Assembly (NCBI RefSeq): GCF_029784155.1
Contig: NC_073693.1
Location: 359,243,825-359,307,824, forward strand
DNA from: Uranotaenia lowii
Taxonomy: Eukaryota > Arthropoda > Insecta > Diptera > Culicidae
Reading direction: 5' to 3'
Length of the DNA stretch: 64,000 bases
A program made the position numbers and the translations under genes. A model generated the notes under the pieces. That model was not told where the DNA came from. It did no database searches and was given only the letters and a program-made list of their open reading frames with translations. Below are positions 42,586-54,855 of the stretch, piece by piece (position 1 is the first letter of the stretch; every line of letters starts with the position of its first letter).

Positions 42586-43100
42586 AACCGACGACACCGA
42601 GCGAAAATGTTAACTCAATTTCTAGCGAATAGTACACTACTGAAGCCGATGAGCTTTTGAGAAGAGGAAAAAAAGTGCATGATCGGGAATTTGTGAGGCG
42701 ATGAGTGAGTGTGAGGACTGTGAGGGTGAATGTTATGTTGACAGTGATGGACTGTGCGATTGGTCAGATTTAGTAGAAGCGAATGAGTAGAGTAACAATA
42801 AAAATAGGAATGAGAAGGACTGGCAAACCGAACATGAACTACAGCAACTCGCATGAAACGTATTGTTGTTACTAGGAAATGGGAATATCAGTCGAAAATA
42901 AACAAGAGCAACAACGCTCGGAAACCAACAATAAAATTTGATTAGCACGACGGCGAAAAAACCAAACATATGTAACATGGTCTTCCATCGATATGCGTAT
43001 GCGACAAACAATTCAAAAGCCGAAAGATATAACAAAATATAGCGGAGGACTTATTTTTAGAACCGAAATGAAAGAAATATTATCAAGCTATTTTTCTAAG
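42586..43100 (+). other. Probable 3' untranslated region of the MATH gene
   Basis: No coding frame continues. Canonical AATAAA signals lie at 42797-42802 and 42897-42902, with another near 42930. Any could end the transcript. Confidence 0.5.
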
Positions 43101-45163
43101 AGGGTAAGCTAAGCGTATGGGAAGCTGCGGGTGGAAAAAGCCGAAAAGGTTAAGCTGGCACCACCAGACGACACTGGTTGAACGGCTGAAAAACTAAACG
43201 GCAGCCAACAGCGGATTTTAGTAAGATTTTTTTTGTGTTGATGTCCCAATGTTTTTATTACTCCTTCCCTGCATCCGTTCGTTTCGTTTGAGCGTAAAAG
43301 GAAATTGGGCATACCTTTCGTTGACATGAACGTGTTTTTAGGTTTTTCTTAATTTTCTTTGCTTTGAGTGATCCGTGAAATTATCAAATTCTATTAGATT
43401 CACAGTTAGCAGGTAGTTTTTTTTAGTTTTTTCTTTATCAACTTTGAGTTTATAAGAAACTGTAACTAAATTTAGGAAAAGAAAAAAAAGTGTGAGTGAA
43501 AAATATTTGAGGAAATCATTTGTGAAAAAAAACAAGAAAAACAACTAAGCTAAAAGTGACTGCCATCATTCTTAGACCCAACCGATGCGAAGGAATTGTG
43601 TGAACAGGAAGATAAAAGTTAACGGTTGGAATACTCCAGTTGTTTACCACATTGTGAATATTAAATGGAAAGTGATATTTGTTTCAGTCATAGAAGAATA
43701 TTTGATTAAAAAAATCAGCCATTTGAACTGTTGCATATCAAGCGACGACTTCATTTCATAGACATGTGGTTTGTTACAATTAAAATGGGAAGTAATGACG
43801 TATGCGTATGACAAATACTACTTACTAGACATCAACTTCAACCAATTCGGTTTCCAAATATCTTTAAAAGTACGTATAGGTTTTTTTTCACCTATAAAAA
43901 GAAGTTCTCTGGCCTGACAAAACGAGTCCTCAATCCATACTCTGTTCATTGTCGCTTGTCGAGCGAGAAATGTTTTCGAAAGTTCTTGTTTTGTATATCT
44001 TATCGCCAGTATAGGGAAAAACTTTGACTAAATGAAATTCCTAAGTGAAAAATAAAGAGTGATTTTGAAGTAAGGTGAAAATTTTAGTTTTGAAAGAAAC
44101 CCCATTTCCGTGAAGAGAATCCATGTTCCTGAACTTAATATTGTCTGTACTGCATGTATAAAGAGATTCGAGATCACAAATTAAGATCAAAATAGAGATT
44201 TAAAATGCAAAATTTGGATGCAGAATTGATCAGAGCTTGTGGATTAGGGTTTCCGTGCAGAATCTGTGTCCAGATTAGGCATTCAACAGTAGAATTCAGA
44301 TCCAGAATGGAGATGCAATTTCAGTGTCTGATGCAGATAAAGAATATTTAAAAAGTGACAGTAACTAAAATTTGTTTTAAATTAATTATAATGCCATAAT
44401 AACACAAGATGACATGGCAGAATTGACAAAAATGAACAAAACGTGAAAAAGTACAAAAAAAATAACAAAAACGACAATTATACAAAAATGACTAAATTAA
44501 TGATCAAAATGATGAAAATGACGAAAAAAAAATCAGAATACAAAAATAGCAAAAAAAAATCAAAAGATTTCAAATGGCAGAAACGAACAATCAGATAACT
44601 TTAAGTTTAAAAAAAGACAACAACGACAAAATATAAATGAATAAAAAAAATTTAAAAAAAAACAAAATAAATATGAAAATTAACAAATGACAAAAATAAG
44701 ACAAATGACCAGAAAATGAAAGACAAAAAAACAAACATTACGAGAAAATCAAATCTGATGGGTTTAAAAAAATGCAAATTTGCCATCTGACAAAACACAG
44801 TAACTCTCTGTGGAAAAACTAATAAAAATTATAAAAAATAAACAATAGACATAAATTATTAAAATGAAAAACTAGACAAACAACAATGACAAAAAACAGT
44901 GAAAAACATGACAATAATGACTAAAATTACACAACATAGTTGATTTTGACATTTCTCACGCACGTTAACTAGCGTCCCGCTGGGGTGTAATTCATTAAAA
45001 ATTTAAAAAAGTCGCAAACATAAAAAAATACAAAAGCAACCTTAAAAACAAAACCAAAATAATTTGGAGTAAAAAACATATCACGAAATTTCCTAAAATG
45101 GTAAAGTCCAGAAAATAATAAAAAAAAAAAAATAAGAAATTCAAAATCGATTAAATGAGAAAA
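43101..45163. other. No gene; increasingly A-rich low-complexity DNA
   Basis: From about 44380 the plus strand is dominated by AAAATGACAAAA-like words, which continue at 47785-47890 and 53030-53130 on either side of the Helitron and LINE insertions. This low-complexity tract was therefore one block before those insertions. Confidence 0.5.
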
Positions 45164-47781
45164 TCTATATATGTATATATAAAAATGAATGTTTGTCTGT
45201 CTGTCTGTTCCCTATAGACTCGGAAACTACTGAACCGATCATCGTCAAAACTGGCATCTGAGGGTTTTTGAGGCCGGGGATGGTTTCTGTAATAGTCAAA
45301 ACTCCATCCGACTTAAGGAAGGAGAGGCTTCCATACAAAATTTGTAGTTTTTCGAAACAAATTAAAGTCATGACATCCATTTTCTGAGATTTTTTTTTCC
45401 TTTGGGCGGTTTGTTTTTCGTCTCTATGGTCGAGGCGTCGCAAAAGGAAAGTAACCCAGGCATAGCATACTGATCAGTATGAATATTTTGGCGCGTATTT
45501 CTCAACCTGGGGTTTGTTTTTCGTCTCCATGGGCGAGCAAACGTCGTCGCAAGAGGATAGTAACCAAAGCACACTGTTCATTGATTGCTGGAAAATTTAA
45601 CAATAAGGCGCCTGTTTCTCAAACACGTGAGGCGATATGTAACCTAGATGTGTTTTTTTCTTGCTTATTTGAGTTGTACACAGCACTAGAGTGTCCATTT
45701 CCCGGCCATTTTCTCGTTCCCGGGAATCGGGAAATCTGGTGACCTGTTTCCCGGGAATTCCCGGGATCCCGGGAAATATTCAAAAACATGTAAAATATAT
45801 GCACTTCGATTCAAATATACATATCTTATCAAACCTTCCGTGCATACAAGCTCATAATTTGTTCTAAATGTACTCTTCATAATGTTTCTTTTTAACTTGT
45901 TTTCAATCAAATAATTCAAAATGTTTTCAACAATAATGTATTGAATAAGTCAAATGAAGAATTCATACATGCAATTAGGGGTTGATAAAAAAATGTTTTT
46001 ATTTGTTTGATAATTCTAACCATTTTCCGCTTTTCTGAGCACTTTACATATTAGCTCTTCATATAAAAAAACGATGTGTTCTTCATTTTTAAGTTTTGTA
46101 ATTTATCTGGCTTTCAAAGCCAAAGGGAAACAAGTGCATGAATGTTACTTTCGAGAAAACTCAATCTGTCTACCTGCTGCGTGATTTTTCATATATTTTT
46201 CGGTGTATTTTTGTTTTCGTTCAATAAAAACGGCGAAGAAATATATATAATCTTTTTAAACTTATCTATTTGAATAAAAAAAAAATTGCACCCAATGGCT
46301 GCAAAATGTCTATTGCCACAGAAATCGGCATATTCTCAATGTGTTTTGTATTTTGTATTTTCAAAAAGAACAATAAGAATGATTTCGGAGGCTTCCAGGC
46401 TTTTCCAGAGAAATAATTTCATACATGTCGGGAATTCGCGGGAATGAAACTGCGATTCCCGGGAATCGAGAATTCCCGAATTTTTCAAATTCCCGGGAAT
46501 TCCCGCCCGGGAAATCCCGGGACGGACACTCTACACAGCACGTGGTAATAAATGACGCCTAGATGTGACACGGATTGGTATTTTATCAATCGAATCAAAA
46601 CCAATTGAAAGATTTGCAAAAATACTTCCATATTTAGTTGGGGTCATGTAGGTAGCATTCGACTTTTCATTCAAGGAACATTAGAACATGTTCAAACGTT
46701 CAACTTTTTCTGTTTAAAAAAATTGAAAATTATGTTTTCTTCTAGAATTTGTTACTTCGGCCCAAATACACAACTAAAACGAATTAAGAAATGAAAATGG
46801 GAGCTTTTTATTTTAAATAATTCTGAAAAAACCATCGTACTTTTTGCTTACATACCAATTCAAGTACGTACTTAACATGAAAAGTGTTTTTGTGTTACAT
46901 GGCTGCATAAAAGAGACTTTTGATCCGCTTCGGTTTTGAAAAGCGAGACTTTAGAACTGATATTCAACTGGACGCAAAACTTTTAAGAGAAATTTTTAGT
47001 TTACCCTTAAAGTGTTAAAAACAATATTCCCTCCTGTCAACTTACACGGTGGGGCAAGGGCAAACGTCGGACTTTTCAGAAATTCATTTTCAAAATGGTT
47101 CAATATGTTGGAAAGACCAGAAGGGGTATTCCGAATGTTGAAACTGCAGCGGATATTGAAAATTCTTAAATGTCTTTGTAAATGAAGGTCATTCCCTTTG
47201 AACAGCATTCGTTAAAAGTGGAGTAAAAAACTTAAATATATATTGCAGGAATACTGCAGATATATCAGTGAAACTTGATAGAACAAAAAACAGCAATTCG
47301 TGTTAAATCCATTTTAAAGCCATTACTCTGACGCATATGTAAATAAGCTTTGCATTGACACTTGCCCCAATATACGGGACAAATGTAAACTTAGAAATTC
47401 TTAGAAAACTTAGAATTTCAAAGAGAAAACTAAAAAAAACGCTGAGAACTTATTTAGTGATGCAACTGCATTTTTTTTTGAATATTTATATGTTAACCGT
47501 AGTAAAGAGCTTTTCAAAGAAGGGACCATGTTTTTTGGGTACAGAGTACAAATTTCAGATCTTGAAAAACGAGTTTAGAGATCAAGTTTCAGTAAATAAT
47601 ATATACCATCTTTGAATTGCTATTCAGAACAGCAGCTGTAACTCTCATTTCAAAGTTGTTGGTTCTGAAGTATGATGAGGTTTGATTTAAAAAAATGCTC
47701 TCTAAAATCTAAATTTTAATAAATTTTTACAAATTACATTTATTTCCGGAAGGTGTAGCAAAGCACAACGGGTCAGCTAGT
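45164..47781 (+). mobile_element. Non-autonomous Helitron (Helentron-like)
   Basis: It begins TCTATATATGTATATATAAA with ATGAATGTTTGTCTGTC just inside and ends CGGGTCAGCTAGT, with GGAAGGTG...GCAC-type subterminal structure. This is the TC...CTAG(T) arrangement of insect Helitrons. There is no target duplication, as expected for rolling-circle elements, and no Rep/helicase frame. A MITE (45689-46531) is nested inside. Inserted in an A-rich tract. Confidence 0.65.
45689..46531. mobile_element. 843-bp MITE with CCCGGGAA-rich ends, nested in the Helitron
   Basis: The termini GAGTGTCCATTTCCCGG and (inverted) GAGTGTCCGTCCCGGG are flanked by TA (45687-45688, 46532-46533). The subterminal 100 bp on both sides is a tangle of CCCGGGAATTCCCGGG-like palindromes; the middle is AT-rich. 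No coding frame. Confidence 0.8.
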
Positions 47782-48003
47782 AAGTGATAAAAACAACAAA
47801 AAATCCAAAAATGATAACTTGAAACAATTTACGAAAAAATGCAAAAATAAAAAAATCTCACAGAAATGCCAAAATAACAAAAACTATAGACTAAAAAAAT
47901 GTTTTTTTTTTTTTGTTTTTGATAGGAGTTTAACCCATTTAGGTCATTCTTCCTCGATGAAAATGGTGTTTAACCCATTAGGGTCATTGGGGTGGTTTTT
48001 AGT

Positions 48004-51000
48004 TCAGACTTTATGCAAAAGTTTGGCTTTCCGAAGGAAAGCCAGAACCTTGGTCTCTTCTTCCGGGCAGTTACTAAGAATTTCCCTTAGGCTTGTTGCA
48101 AGACGGCAGGTCTGTCTGATAAGATGGTATTGAGGACATGTAACCAAGATGTGTTTGATGGTAATTTCTGTGTCGCAGCATGGGCAGATTGGAGGGTGGC
48201 TTTTAGTCAAAAGATGTTCGTGTGTGAGGCGAGTGTGGCCGATACGGAGGCGGGTAAGAGCCCTTCTTTCATTTTGGGTCGGTCTGTCTGTCCATTTAAC
48301 CGTGGAGTTTTTTATTTCACGCAACTTTGCATGGAGATTGGAGTTCCATTCGATGTCCCAGGATTCTTGTAGAGACCTTCTTATGAAGTTGAGGGCATCT
48401 TGTTGAGGAATGACTATCGGCGGGGGATCCGAAAGCGTGGCTGCGGCTGCAAGTCGATCGGCGGCTTCGTTTCCGGGGATTCCGGCATGCCCCGGTACCC
48501 AGCAAAGGGTGATTTGCTTTTGGAGAGCTATTTTGGTGATGGTTGGTAGCCAAGGGTGTTTAATGTTGCCGTGTGACAAGGCGGAGAGCACACTGGCCGA
48601 ATCGCTGAAGATGACAGTTTTTGGATCGTATGTTTCAGCTGCTTTTAGTATTGCGAACGCCTCGGAGCTGAAGACCGAACATTGCGATGGGATAGGTAGG
48701 CTTAGATTGTTGTTACCATTGTATACGCCGCTCCCGACTCGGCCGTTGTTGGTTTTGGAACCATCTGTGTATGCGTGAGGGAGGTGGCCAAATTTATGTT
48801 CCACAAGCTGTCTAAAGTGGGCTTGAATGATTGTTGGGGGATCATTTTTTTTAATAACTTGCATCAGGCTTAAATTTACTATGGGAGTTTTATCGTTCCA
48901 GAAACTAATACGAGGTTCTGGTCTGGGGCAGATCGGTGGGATTTCGTTGCCCGTCAGGTTGGAGAGGAGGGTGTTCGTTCTAGCAACCATTTGGTATTCG
49001 CTGGAGCCCCCATTTGAGAGCCAACGCACGGCTTTTGATGATAGAAGTTTAGCGATTGTGTATTTGAATGGGGTTTGGCCGCTCTCAGCCATCAGTGAAC
49101 TGATTGGGCTGGTGCAGAAAGCGGAGCCAATGATTCGTATGCAGCTATTGTACAGAGGTTCCAATTTGGTGATGATTTCTGAACTAGCTCGGCTGAGTAG
49201 GCCCAGCCCGTGTAGGATTGAAGGAAGAAACCAACCGTGGAGGAAGCGAAAGAGGGAATCTCTGTGGGCGTGGCTGGTTTTGTTGGCTAGGATTTGAAGG
49301 ATGGATAACTTAGCTTTGGCATTCTTTCGAATCTGGTTCAGATGAAGATTGAAGTTTAGTCGGTCATCCACCCAAATACCAAGTAGGCGGGTGGAGCGGG
49401 TCAGTGGTATTATTTGGTTGTTGATGGTGAGGTCGGGCAATTTCTTGAGTTTTCTTCGATTTGGACCGATATGTAGGAGGCAGGATTTACTGGGTGAGAA
49501 CTGGAAGCCCACAGTGGGTGCCCAGTTTGCTATTTCGGTCAAGGCTTCTTGGAGTCTTTTCCTGGTAGTCTTGGGAAAGGCTGATGTTGATATGAGTCCA
49601 GAATGTCGTCTGCGTAGACCAGTGCTTGTATGTTTGGCGGGATTTTTTGGAAGATGGAGTTGATTGCGATGAGGAATAGGGTGGGGGCTATTACTGATCC
49701 TTGAGGGACCCCTCCGTGGACTGTTATTTTTTCGGAGCGAGTGCCGTTTACGAGGACTTGGATGCTGCGATCTGATAGAAAGTCGGTTATGTAGTGCATT
49801 ATCCTTCCTACTATTCCCCTTTCGTTCAGTTGATTTATGATAGCGACTCTGTCGACACGGTCGAATGCTTTAGACAGGTCGAGCGAGGCACACTCTGTAT
49901 GGTAGTTCCTTTGGGAGGGTGAATCAAGAAGCATTTCTAATTCTTGAAAGTAGTCGTCGGTGGATCGACCACTACGAAAGGTATTTTGGCGATGATCTAG
50001 CAGAGACTGTCCTTCGAGGATGGCGTGGAGTCGTCGGTTTACCATTCGTTCCATTATCTTGCCAGTGCAGGCCAGCAAAGTAATGGGTCTGTAGCTATCC
50101 AGGAGGTGAGGATCTTGTTTAGGCTTTACTATAGGGATGACTAGACCCAGTTTCCAGCAGTTGGGGAAAGTGCCATTTATCCAGATTTCATTGAAGATAT
50201 GGAGAAGCGTTGTTTTGCCGGTGAGTGATAGGTTTTTTAAAAAGGGGTAACCAATATCGTCGGGGCCGGCTGAGAGGCCCTTGACTTTCCTCAAAGCTGC
50301 CTCAAGTTCGTCGAAAGAGAAGTTGGTGTTATAGATCCTTTCGTTCAGGGATGGGTTTGTTGGCAAAGGTAGCATAGTGGTGTTTGAGGGAGATGATATG
50401 GATGCAAAGTGGGAGCAGAAGGAGTTGGCTAGGGTGGAAGGGTCGTTTATGTATTTCTGGTTCAGGAGAAGATGGAAGGGATTGCTTCGGTGTTCGCCGT
50501 TGAGTATTTTTATTTTGTTCCACAGAACATTGGTTGGGGTGTTTGGATGAACCTCTTCTGTGAATTTCTGCCAGCTGTTGGCTTTGGCGGTGCGAACTAC
50601 GGCTCTGGCTAGTGAACGGGCTGTCTTGAATTCTGAGAGTGCCTGTTGTTTTCTAGGATCATCATTTGGAATTCTTTTCAGGTATCGTAGTGCTTTCCGC
50701 CTTTTTTTAATGGCGGAACGGACTTCTGGACCCCACCAAGGGACTGCAGTCTTGCCGGGGACGCCGCTGGTCCTCGGGATGTTTTTAGTTCCTGCTTCCA
50801 AAAGTATTTTAGTGAAGGAGGGGATGCATAACGATGTTCCAAGGGCTAGGGATTTATCGACTTCCATTTGGTATCCTATCCAGTCTGCCTCGTCGTACTT
50901 CCAGCGAGGTCTGGTCGCGGATTTAGGTGTAGGGTGTTCGAGCTTAATCAAGATAGGGAAATGGTCACTGCCGAAGGTGTCGTCAAAAATTTGCCAACCA

Positions 51001-51671
51001 AACTTTGGTCCGAGCTCCCATGAGACCAGTGTGATGTCGATAGCGGACATATTGCCGGAGGCAGGGTCTATTCTGGTTGGTTGCAAGTTGTTTAAAATAG
51101 TCAAGTTTCGGCTTAAGGCTAGGTCTTCCAAAAAGGACCCTTTATTGGTGGTGTGGGAACTGCCCCAGCAAGTGGAGTGGGCGTTTAGGTCACCCATGAT
51201 GATGAAAGGGGGTGGAAGCTCGGATAAGAGATGCTCTATTTCACTTGTGAACTGATGGTAGGGCAGTTGTGGAGGAATGTAGAGAGATACGACGGTTATG
51301 TCTATCGGTGTGTGGACTCTGAAACAGACTGCGTTTAAAGTGGTGTTGATGTTGAGAAGTTTGTATGGGGTGTTGATTTTTACGGCTAGACCGGCGCCTT
51401 GGCGTGATGATGGGTCGGATATCGTATGTAGATTGTATCCTTTTATGATGTTTTGAGGGATTTTGGAGTTCGTAAGTATGTCTTGGATGGCAAAAATAGT
51501 CGGTGAAGCATTTGAAAGGAGGATTTGAATATCAGGAAGTCTTTTTGTGAGGCCTCTAGTGTTCCACTGGATGGCAAAATTTTGAGATTTTTTTTGAGCG
51601 GGTCGGTTAGTCACGGTGGTATTGTAAGATTGGTTCTGCATTCTATTTAGTGTGCTTGACGATGTATCCAT
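48004..51671 (-). pseudogene. LINE ORF2: endonuclease, RT, RNase H, with one frameshift
   Basis: Would nick the target and reverse-transcribe the element's RNA. The first frame (51671-49539, 710 codons) has the endonuclease (WNTRGL..., FIIMGDLNAHSTCWGS, SAIDITLVS), then the RT (GLSAGPDDIGYPFL, ASLDLSKAFDRVD, GGVPQGSVIAPTLF and YADD at residues 686-689). A one-base loss near 49596-49600 throws it out of frame. The continuation (from about 49595 to 48004) carries STRLLGIWVDD, the RNase H (YTDGSKT, SSEAFAILKA, IFSDSASVLSAL, PGHAGIPGNEAAD) and a C-terminal CCHC (CPCCDTEITIKHILVTC). All catalytic residues are otherwise intact. Confidence 0.92.
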
Positions 51672-51693
51672 ATTTGTTTGGGATAGGTTTAAT

Positions 51694-52833
51694 TTAACGG
51701 TTTTGGTTTTGTGACTTACCGAACTGCTTGGAGGGGTCTGGTGTTGTAGTTTTACCTGGCTGGGTGGTTTGCGAAGTGGATGGGAGAGCTTGATTTTTCT
51801 GACCGCGCGATCGTTTTTTCTTGGGTCGTTCCTTAGTTTGGCTTTTTATGGGGTCACCTCCGGTGGGAGAGTCTTCGGAGGATGTCTTCCAAAAGCGCTT
51901 GGGTGTGGAGATTGTGCTAACTGTGGAGCTGTTACTGGTCATGTCGGTGTCGCTGTCAGATTCCTCGTGTGATCCTGGTTCCGATTGATTTTGGTTTTTC
52001 ACTTGGCTTGTGAGTTTCTCAATTTGGGTGGTGAGAAAGGCTACCAATTGTTTGAGTTCTGATATTTCCTTGTTCTTGTCGTTGATTGCGGAATTTAAGC
52101 TGGCTTGGTTGAGTCGCTGTTGGACTGATGTTGTTTGGTTTTGGCGGAGACGATATTCTTTAACAGCTTCGTTGTGTGAAATGCCCTTATCGGTCCTGAT
52201 TTTAATTATCTCCTGCTCGGCCTGGAAGGCAGGGCAAGATCGGCTGTTGCTGGGGTGGGAGCCTTGGCAATTTACGCAGTAGGGTGTTTTTTGGCAGTCT
52301 TTGTGGCTTTGCTTTTCTCCGCAGTTAAGGCAGGTGACATCATTCTTGCAGTGCTTTTTGGTGTGTCCAAGTATGCCACACTGCAAGCAAGTCATTGGTC
52401 GAGAGTAGTACGGACGGGTTTGAGCTTGAATGAAGCCGAATCGGATGTGGGTGGGAACTAGGGTTCCTTGGATGGTTAGGACAAAGGTGTTGGTGGGTTG
52501 AATTTTTCCGTCAATCTTTCTGGTAAATCGGTACACGTTGGTTACCCCTTGATTGGCAAGGTCTTTGGTTAATGCCTCGTCAGTAGCGCCAGCAACTTCC
52601 CGGCAAGTTACCACGCATTTGCAGCTGTTGAGTGTTGGTTGGAGCTCTACGGTGACGGGAGTTGAATCAATCAACTGTTTGACGGATAACAGTTTGTCAA
52701 TTGGGGCGGGTTTGAGCAGCAGGAACTTAATCGGTCCGTGTGCTCCGTTCGGATCCATCCATTCAGGGATTTGTCTTTGATTGGAGCTTGATGGGATTAG
52801 GGACTTTCCCCATGGCGGGGTATTTTCCCCCAT
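51694..52833 (-). CDS. LINE ORF1, nucleic-acid-binding Gag-like protein (379 aa)
   Basis: Packages the LINE RNA. The ATG at 52833 opens a 379-codon frame. Residues 60-150 form an RRM-like region (VELQPTLNSCKCVVTCREV... and NTFVLTI...IRFGFIQAQTRPYYSRPM). Three CCHC knuckles follow: CLQCGILGHTKKHC, CLNCGEKQSHKDC and CVNCQGSHPSNSRSC. A Gln/Asn-rich coiled coil (NKEISELKQLVAFLTTQIEKL) and a Ser/Pro/Lys-rich basic tail end it. The stop lies 22 bp before the ORF2 ATG. Intact. Confidence 0.93.
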   Translation of the reverse strand: MGENTPPWGKSLIPSSSNQRQIPEWMDPNGAHGPIKFLLLKPAPIDKLLSVKQLIDSTPVTVELQPTLNSCKCVVTCREVAGATDEALTKDLANQGVTNVYRFTRKIDGKIQPTNTFVLTIQGTLVPTHIRFGFIQAQTRPYYSRPMTCLQCGILGHTKKHCKNDVTCLNCGEKQSHKDCQKTPYCVNCQGSHPSNSRSCPAFQAEQEIIKIRTDKGISHNEAVKEYRLRQNQTTSVQQRLNQASLNSAINDKNKEISELKQLVAFLTTQIEKLTSQVKNQNQSEPGSHEESDSDTDMTSNSSTVSTISTPKRFWKTSSEDSPTGGDPIKSQTKERPKKKRSRGQKNQALPSTSQTTQPGKTTTPDPSKQFGKSQNQNR

Positions 52834-52975
52834 GGCGGCGGCTGTGCATTTATTTTATGCACTCAGAGATTTCGAAGCTGGAGATATTTTTCCTAGCTTG
52901 GCGGTGAAAAAGATTCACTACAAAAGGATGTCTGTGATAGAGAAGATGGGCACTTAAATACGCTTGTGCGGGAAA

Positions 52976-53014
52976 CACGTCCGAACACGACACAGGATCG
53001 AGATAGACTGAATC
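52976..53014 (-). promoter_or_regulatory. Internal LINE promoter: initiator plus DPE
   Basis: Five bases into the element the minus strand has TTCAGTC, an insect initiator, with its A at 53009. Counting that A as +1, GGACGTG occupies +28 to +34 (52982-52976), a perfect downstream promoter element at the right distance. Such TATA-less internal promoters are known from I, Jockey and F elements. Confidence 0.7.
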
Positions 53015-53099
53015 CTAAAAAAATGTTCAATTTGACAAAACTGCCAAAAATACAGAAAAACAATACAGAAAATCAAAATAACAAAAGAAAAAAATATAT

Positions 53100-53401
53100 G
53101 ATGAAACTATACAAAAACAAAGGAAAATGCCGACTAAACATATGAAAATTTCATCTTTTCTGGGACTAATAATAATTCATTTGTTTCTAATCCCAATCGC
53201 TTTGCTTTACAGATTTTTCTTCCTTTGACATTAACATAAATTCTTTGATTCAAAATTTTGTTTATATTCAAAGTATAAAGTTATTAGTTTAAAAATAAAA
53301 ATAAAAAAAAAGTTCCAAATAAACAGGAGTTCTTTAAATTTCAACAAAAGATTTTTTAAATAAAACAGTGTTTTAAATAAAACCTAGTTTTCTCTGCGTG
53401 A
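53100..53401. repeat. Right-hand fragment of the CACGCAGAGAAAA MITE family
   Basis: It ends CCTAGTTTTCTCTGCGTG, the same terminus as the MITE 30624-31613, with similar AAACAGGAGTT and TTCAAA words before it. The left terminus is not identifiable. Confidence 0.5.
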
Positions 53402-53886
53402 ACAAAGTGAACATAGTATTTAAAAAATATAGACAGCTATGACATGAACAATTAACATAACGACAAACAAGATAAAAAGACCACACGCTCATATTTTTTC
53501 AAACATTAATGACTTTTCTTGAATCATTTTTTGCGATTTCCGATTAAACTGCCATAATTGTTGTTTTTCATTCATGGCGTTCGGTTAAATTTTAAGCATT
53601 TTAGAAGTTCTAAAGAAAAAATTGGAAAATGGTTATATTTCAACCTCAAAACATATGAAAAAAACGCCATCTTTGCAAGGGAACTTGTTTGTTTTTTTTT
53701 TCAGCTGTGCGATAAATTCAACATTTTCGCTTTAAAATCAGTGGTTTTAGTATATAGTTAGTTGAATTTATAATATTTGTGATAAGAATTATCCGAGGAG
53801 TAAGTAGCTGTTAGATTACAGTTGAAGTGTTTATAAAATAAAATCCTCTACATCCTTTTTTTGGCGTAGAGAACGGAAACTTGGAA
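53402..53886. other. No recognisable gene
   Basis: AT-rich, with a short frame at 53558-53761 that has no start context or domain. Confidence 0.3.
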
Positions 53887-54549
53887 GCATCGATGGATCA
53901 CAGGTGCCCTTCGTTATCTATATTCTCCGAGGAATACAGATCCATTCGATTGTGCGTCATAATCCGCAGCCTGCTTCAAAAGAAATCGGATCAGAGGCTT
54001 CCGGGAAGTGACATACAGCTTCCGGAAAATTTTCTACAGGAGCCTCCGGAAAATGATCGATATCTTCATAGCTATGCGGGAGGTGAGGCGATGAATCTTT
54101 TTCCTCGACTGAATCCGACTTCAACGGTTAAAAAATGGTTACCTAATCAGAATGACATTGATAGATAAAACGGAGACTGCCGGTAGTTCTAGGAATGGCA
54201 AATATCTTATCAAAAAGGTAGCTCAATTAATTGAATATTGTTTTTTTTGCACTATAATAACAATTTTCTGTTATTCTTTTTATTGCAGTAATGATGAGAA
54301 ACGCTCTACTCCTTCCAAAGCGATTCGATCCGATTCCACAAGTTGCTATTAAAAACCCAGATTGATGGAACTGATACTGGCTCGTGTGCTGTGCCAGTTA
54401 CCGGTGAGGAAGCAGAAGCATTCTCGGAAGAATTTCAGAGGCTGACAAAAGCTGACGTTGCTGATCGGTATAAAAATTCCACTCCACAACAAAATAGTGC
54501 ATCTTCATTGATAGTACCCAATAGATGGATTTCCTTTGATGGCAAATAG
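53887..54549 (+). pseudogene. Degenerate two-exon gene of unknown function
   Basis: The first exon (53887-54217) is open for about 95 codons (HRCPSLSIFSEEYRS..., LPENFLQEPPENDRYLHSY). A one-base frameshift near 54165-54175 switches it to IDKTETAGSSRNGKYLIKK. The intron 54218-54288 (71 nt) has GTAGCT and TTTATTGCAG. The second exon starts NDEKRSTPSKAIRSDSTSCY, shifts frame near 54355 and ends QNSASSLIVPNRWISFDGK at TAG. An AATAAA follows near 54602. The pieces have protein-like composition but no family I know; the two shifts make it a likely pseudogene. Confidence 0.4.
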
Positions 54550-54686
54550 AAAACGTTTAACATGGAATTTTTAATTATTCTCTCACATTACATGTATTTT
54601 GAAATAAAACACGGATTTAAACAAACGTGGGTTGATTCTAGTCGTTTTTTATTTATCCAGATGTTTTCCAGATGTTGTTCGGTATG

Positions 54687-54805
54687 CTTGAAAAATAACC
54701 ATAATCCAAGTTCTCTTCGAAATCACATTTAATGAGTTTTGGCTGAAAACTCATAAAACGACTTGATCCACAAAACTTCGATTATGGTTATTTTTTCAAA
54801 CATTA
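54687..54805. repeat. Small foldback: inverted repeat with central hairpin
   Basis: CTTGAAAAATAACCATAATC (54691 region) recurs inverted as GATTATGGTTATTTTTTCAA (to about 54805). Between them ATGAGTTTT-GGCTG-AAAACTCAT forms a perfect 9-bp stem. Confidence 0.6.
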
Positions 54806-54855
54806 ATGGTTCAATATAGCCGAGCGTGCAAATCCGGTTAATAAAAAGAGTAGTA

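Larger units (their letters stand above)
47904..53014 (-). mobile_element. Full-length I-like LINE retrotransposon (5.1 kb)
   Basis: The element reads on the minus strand from 53014 to an A tail at 47904. A perfect 13-bp duplication, CTAAAAAAATGTT, flanks it at 47891-47903 and 53015-53027. Order: 5' UTR with promoter, ORF1 (51694-52833), ORF2 (48004-51671, one frameshift), short 3' UTR with two copies of a TTTAACCCATTWGGGTCATT-like motif. APE endonuclease, RT and RNase H in one ORF2, with a CCHC ORF1, place it in the I group. Confidence 0.93.
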
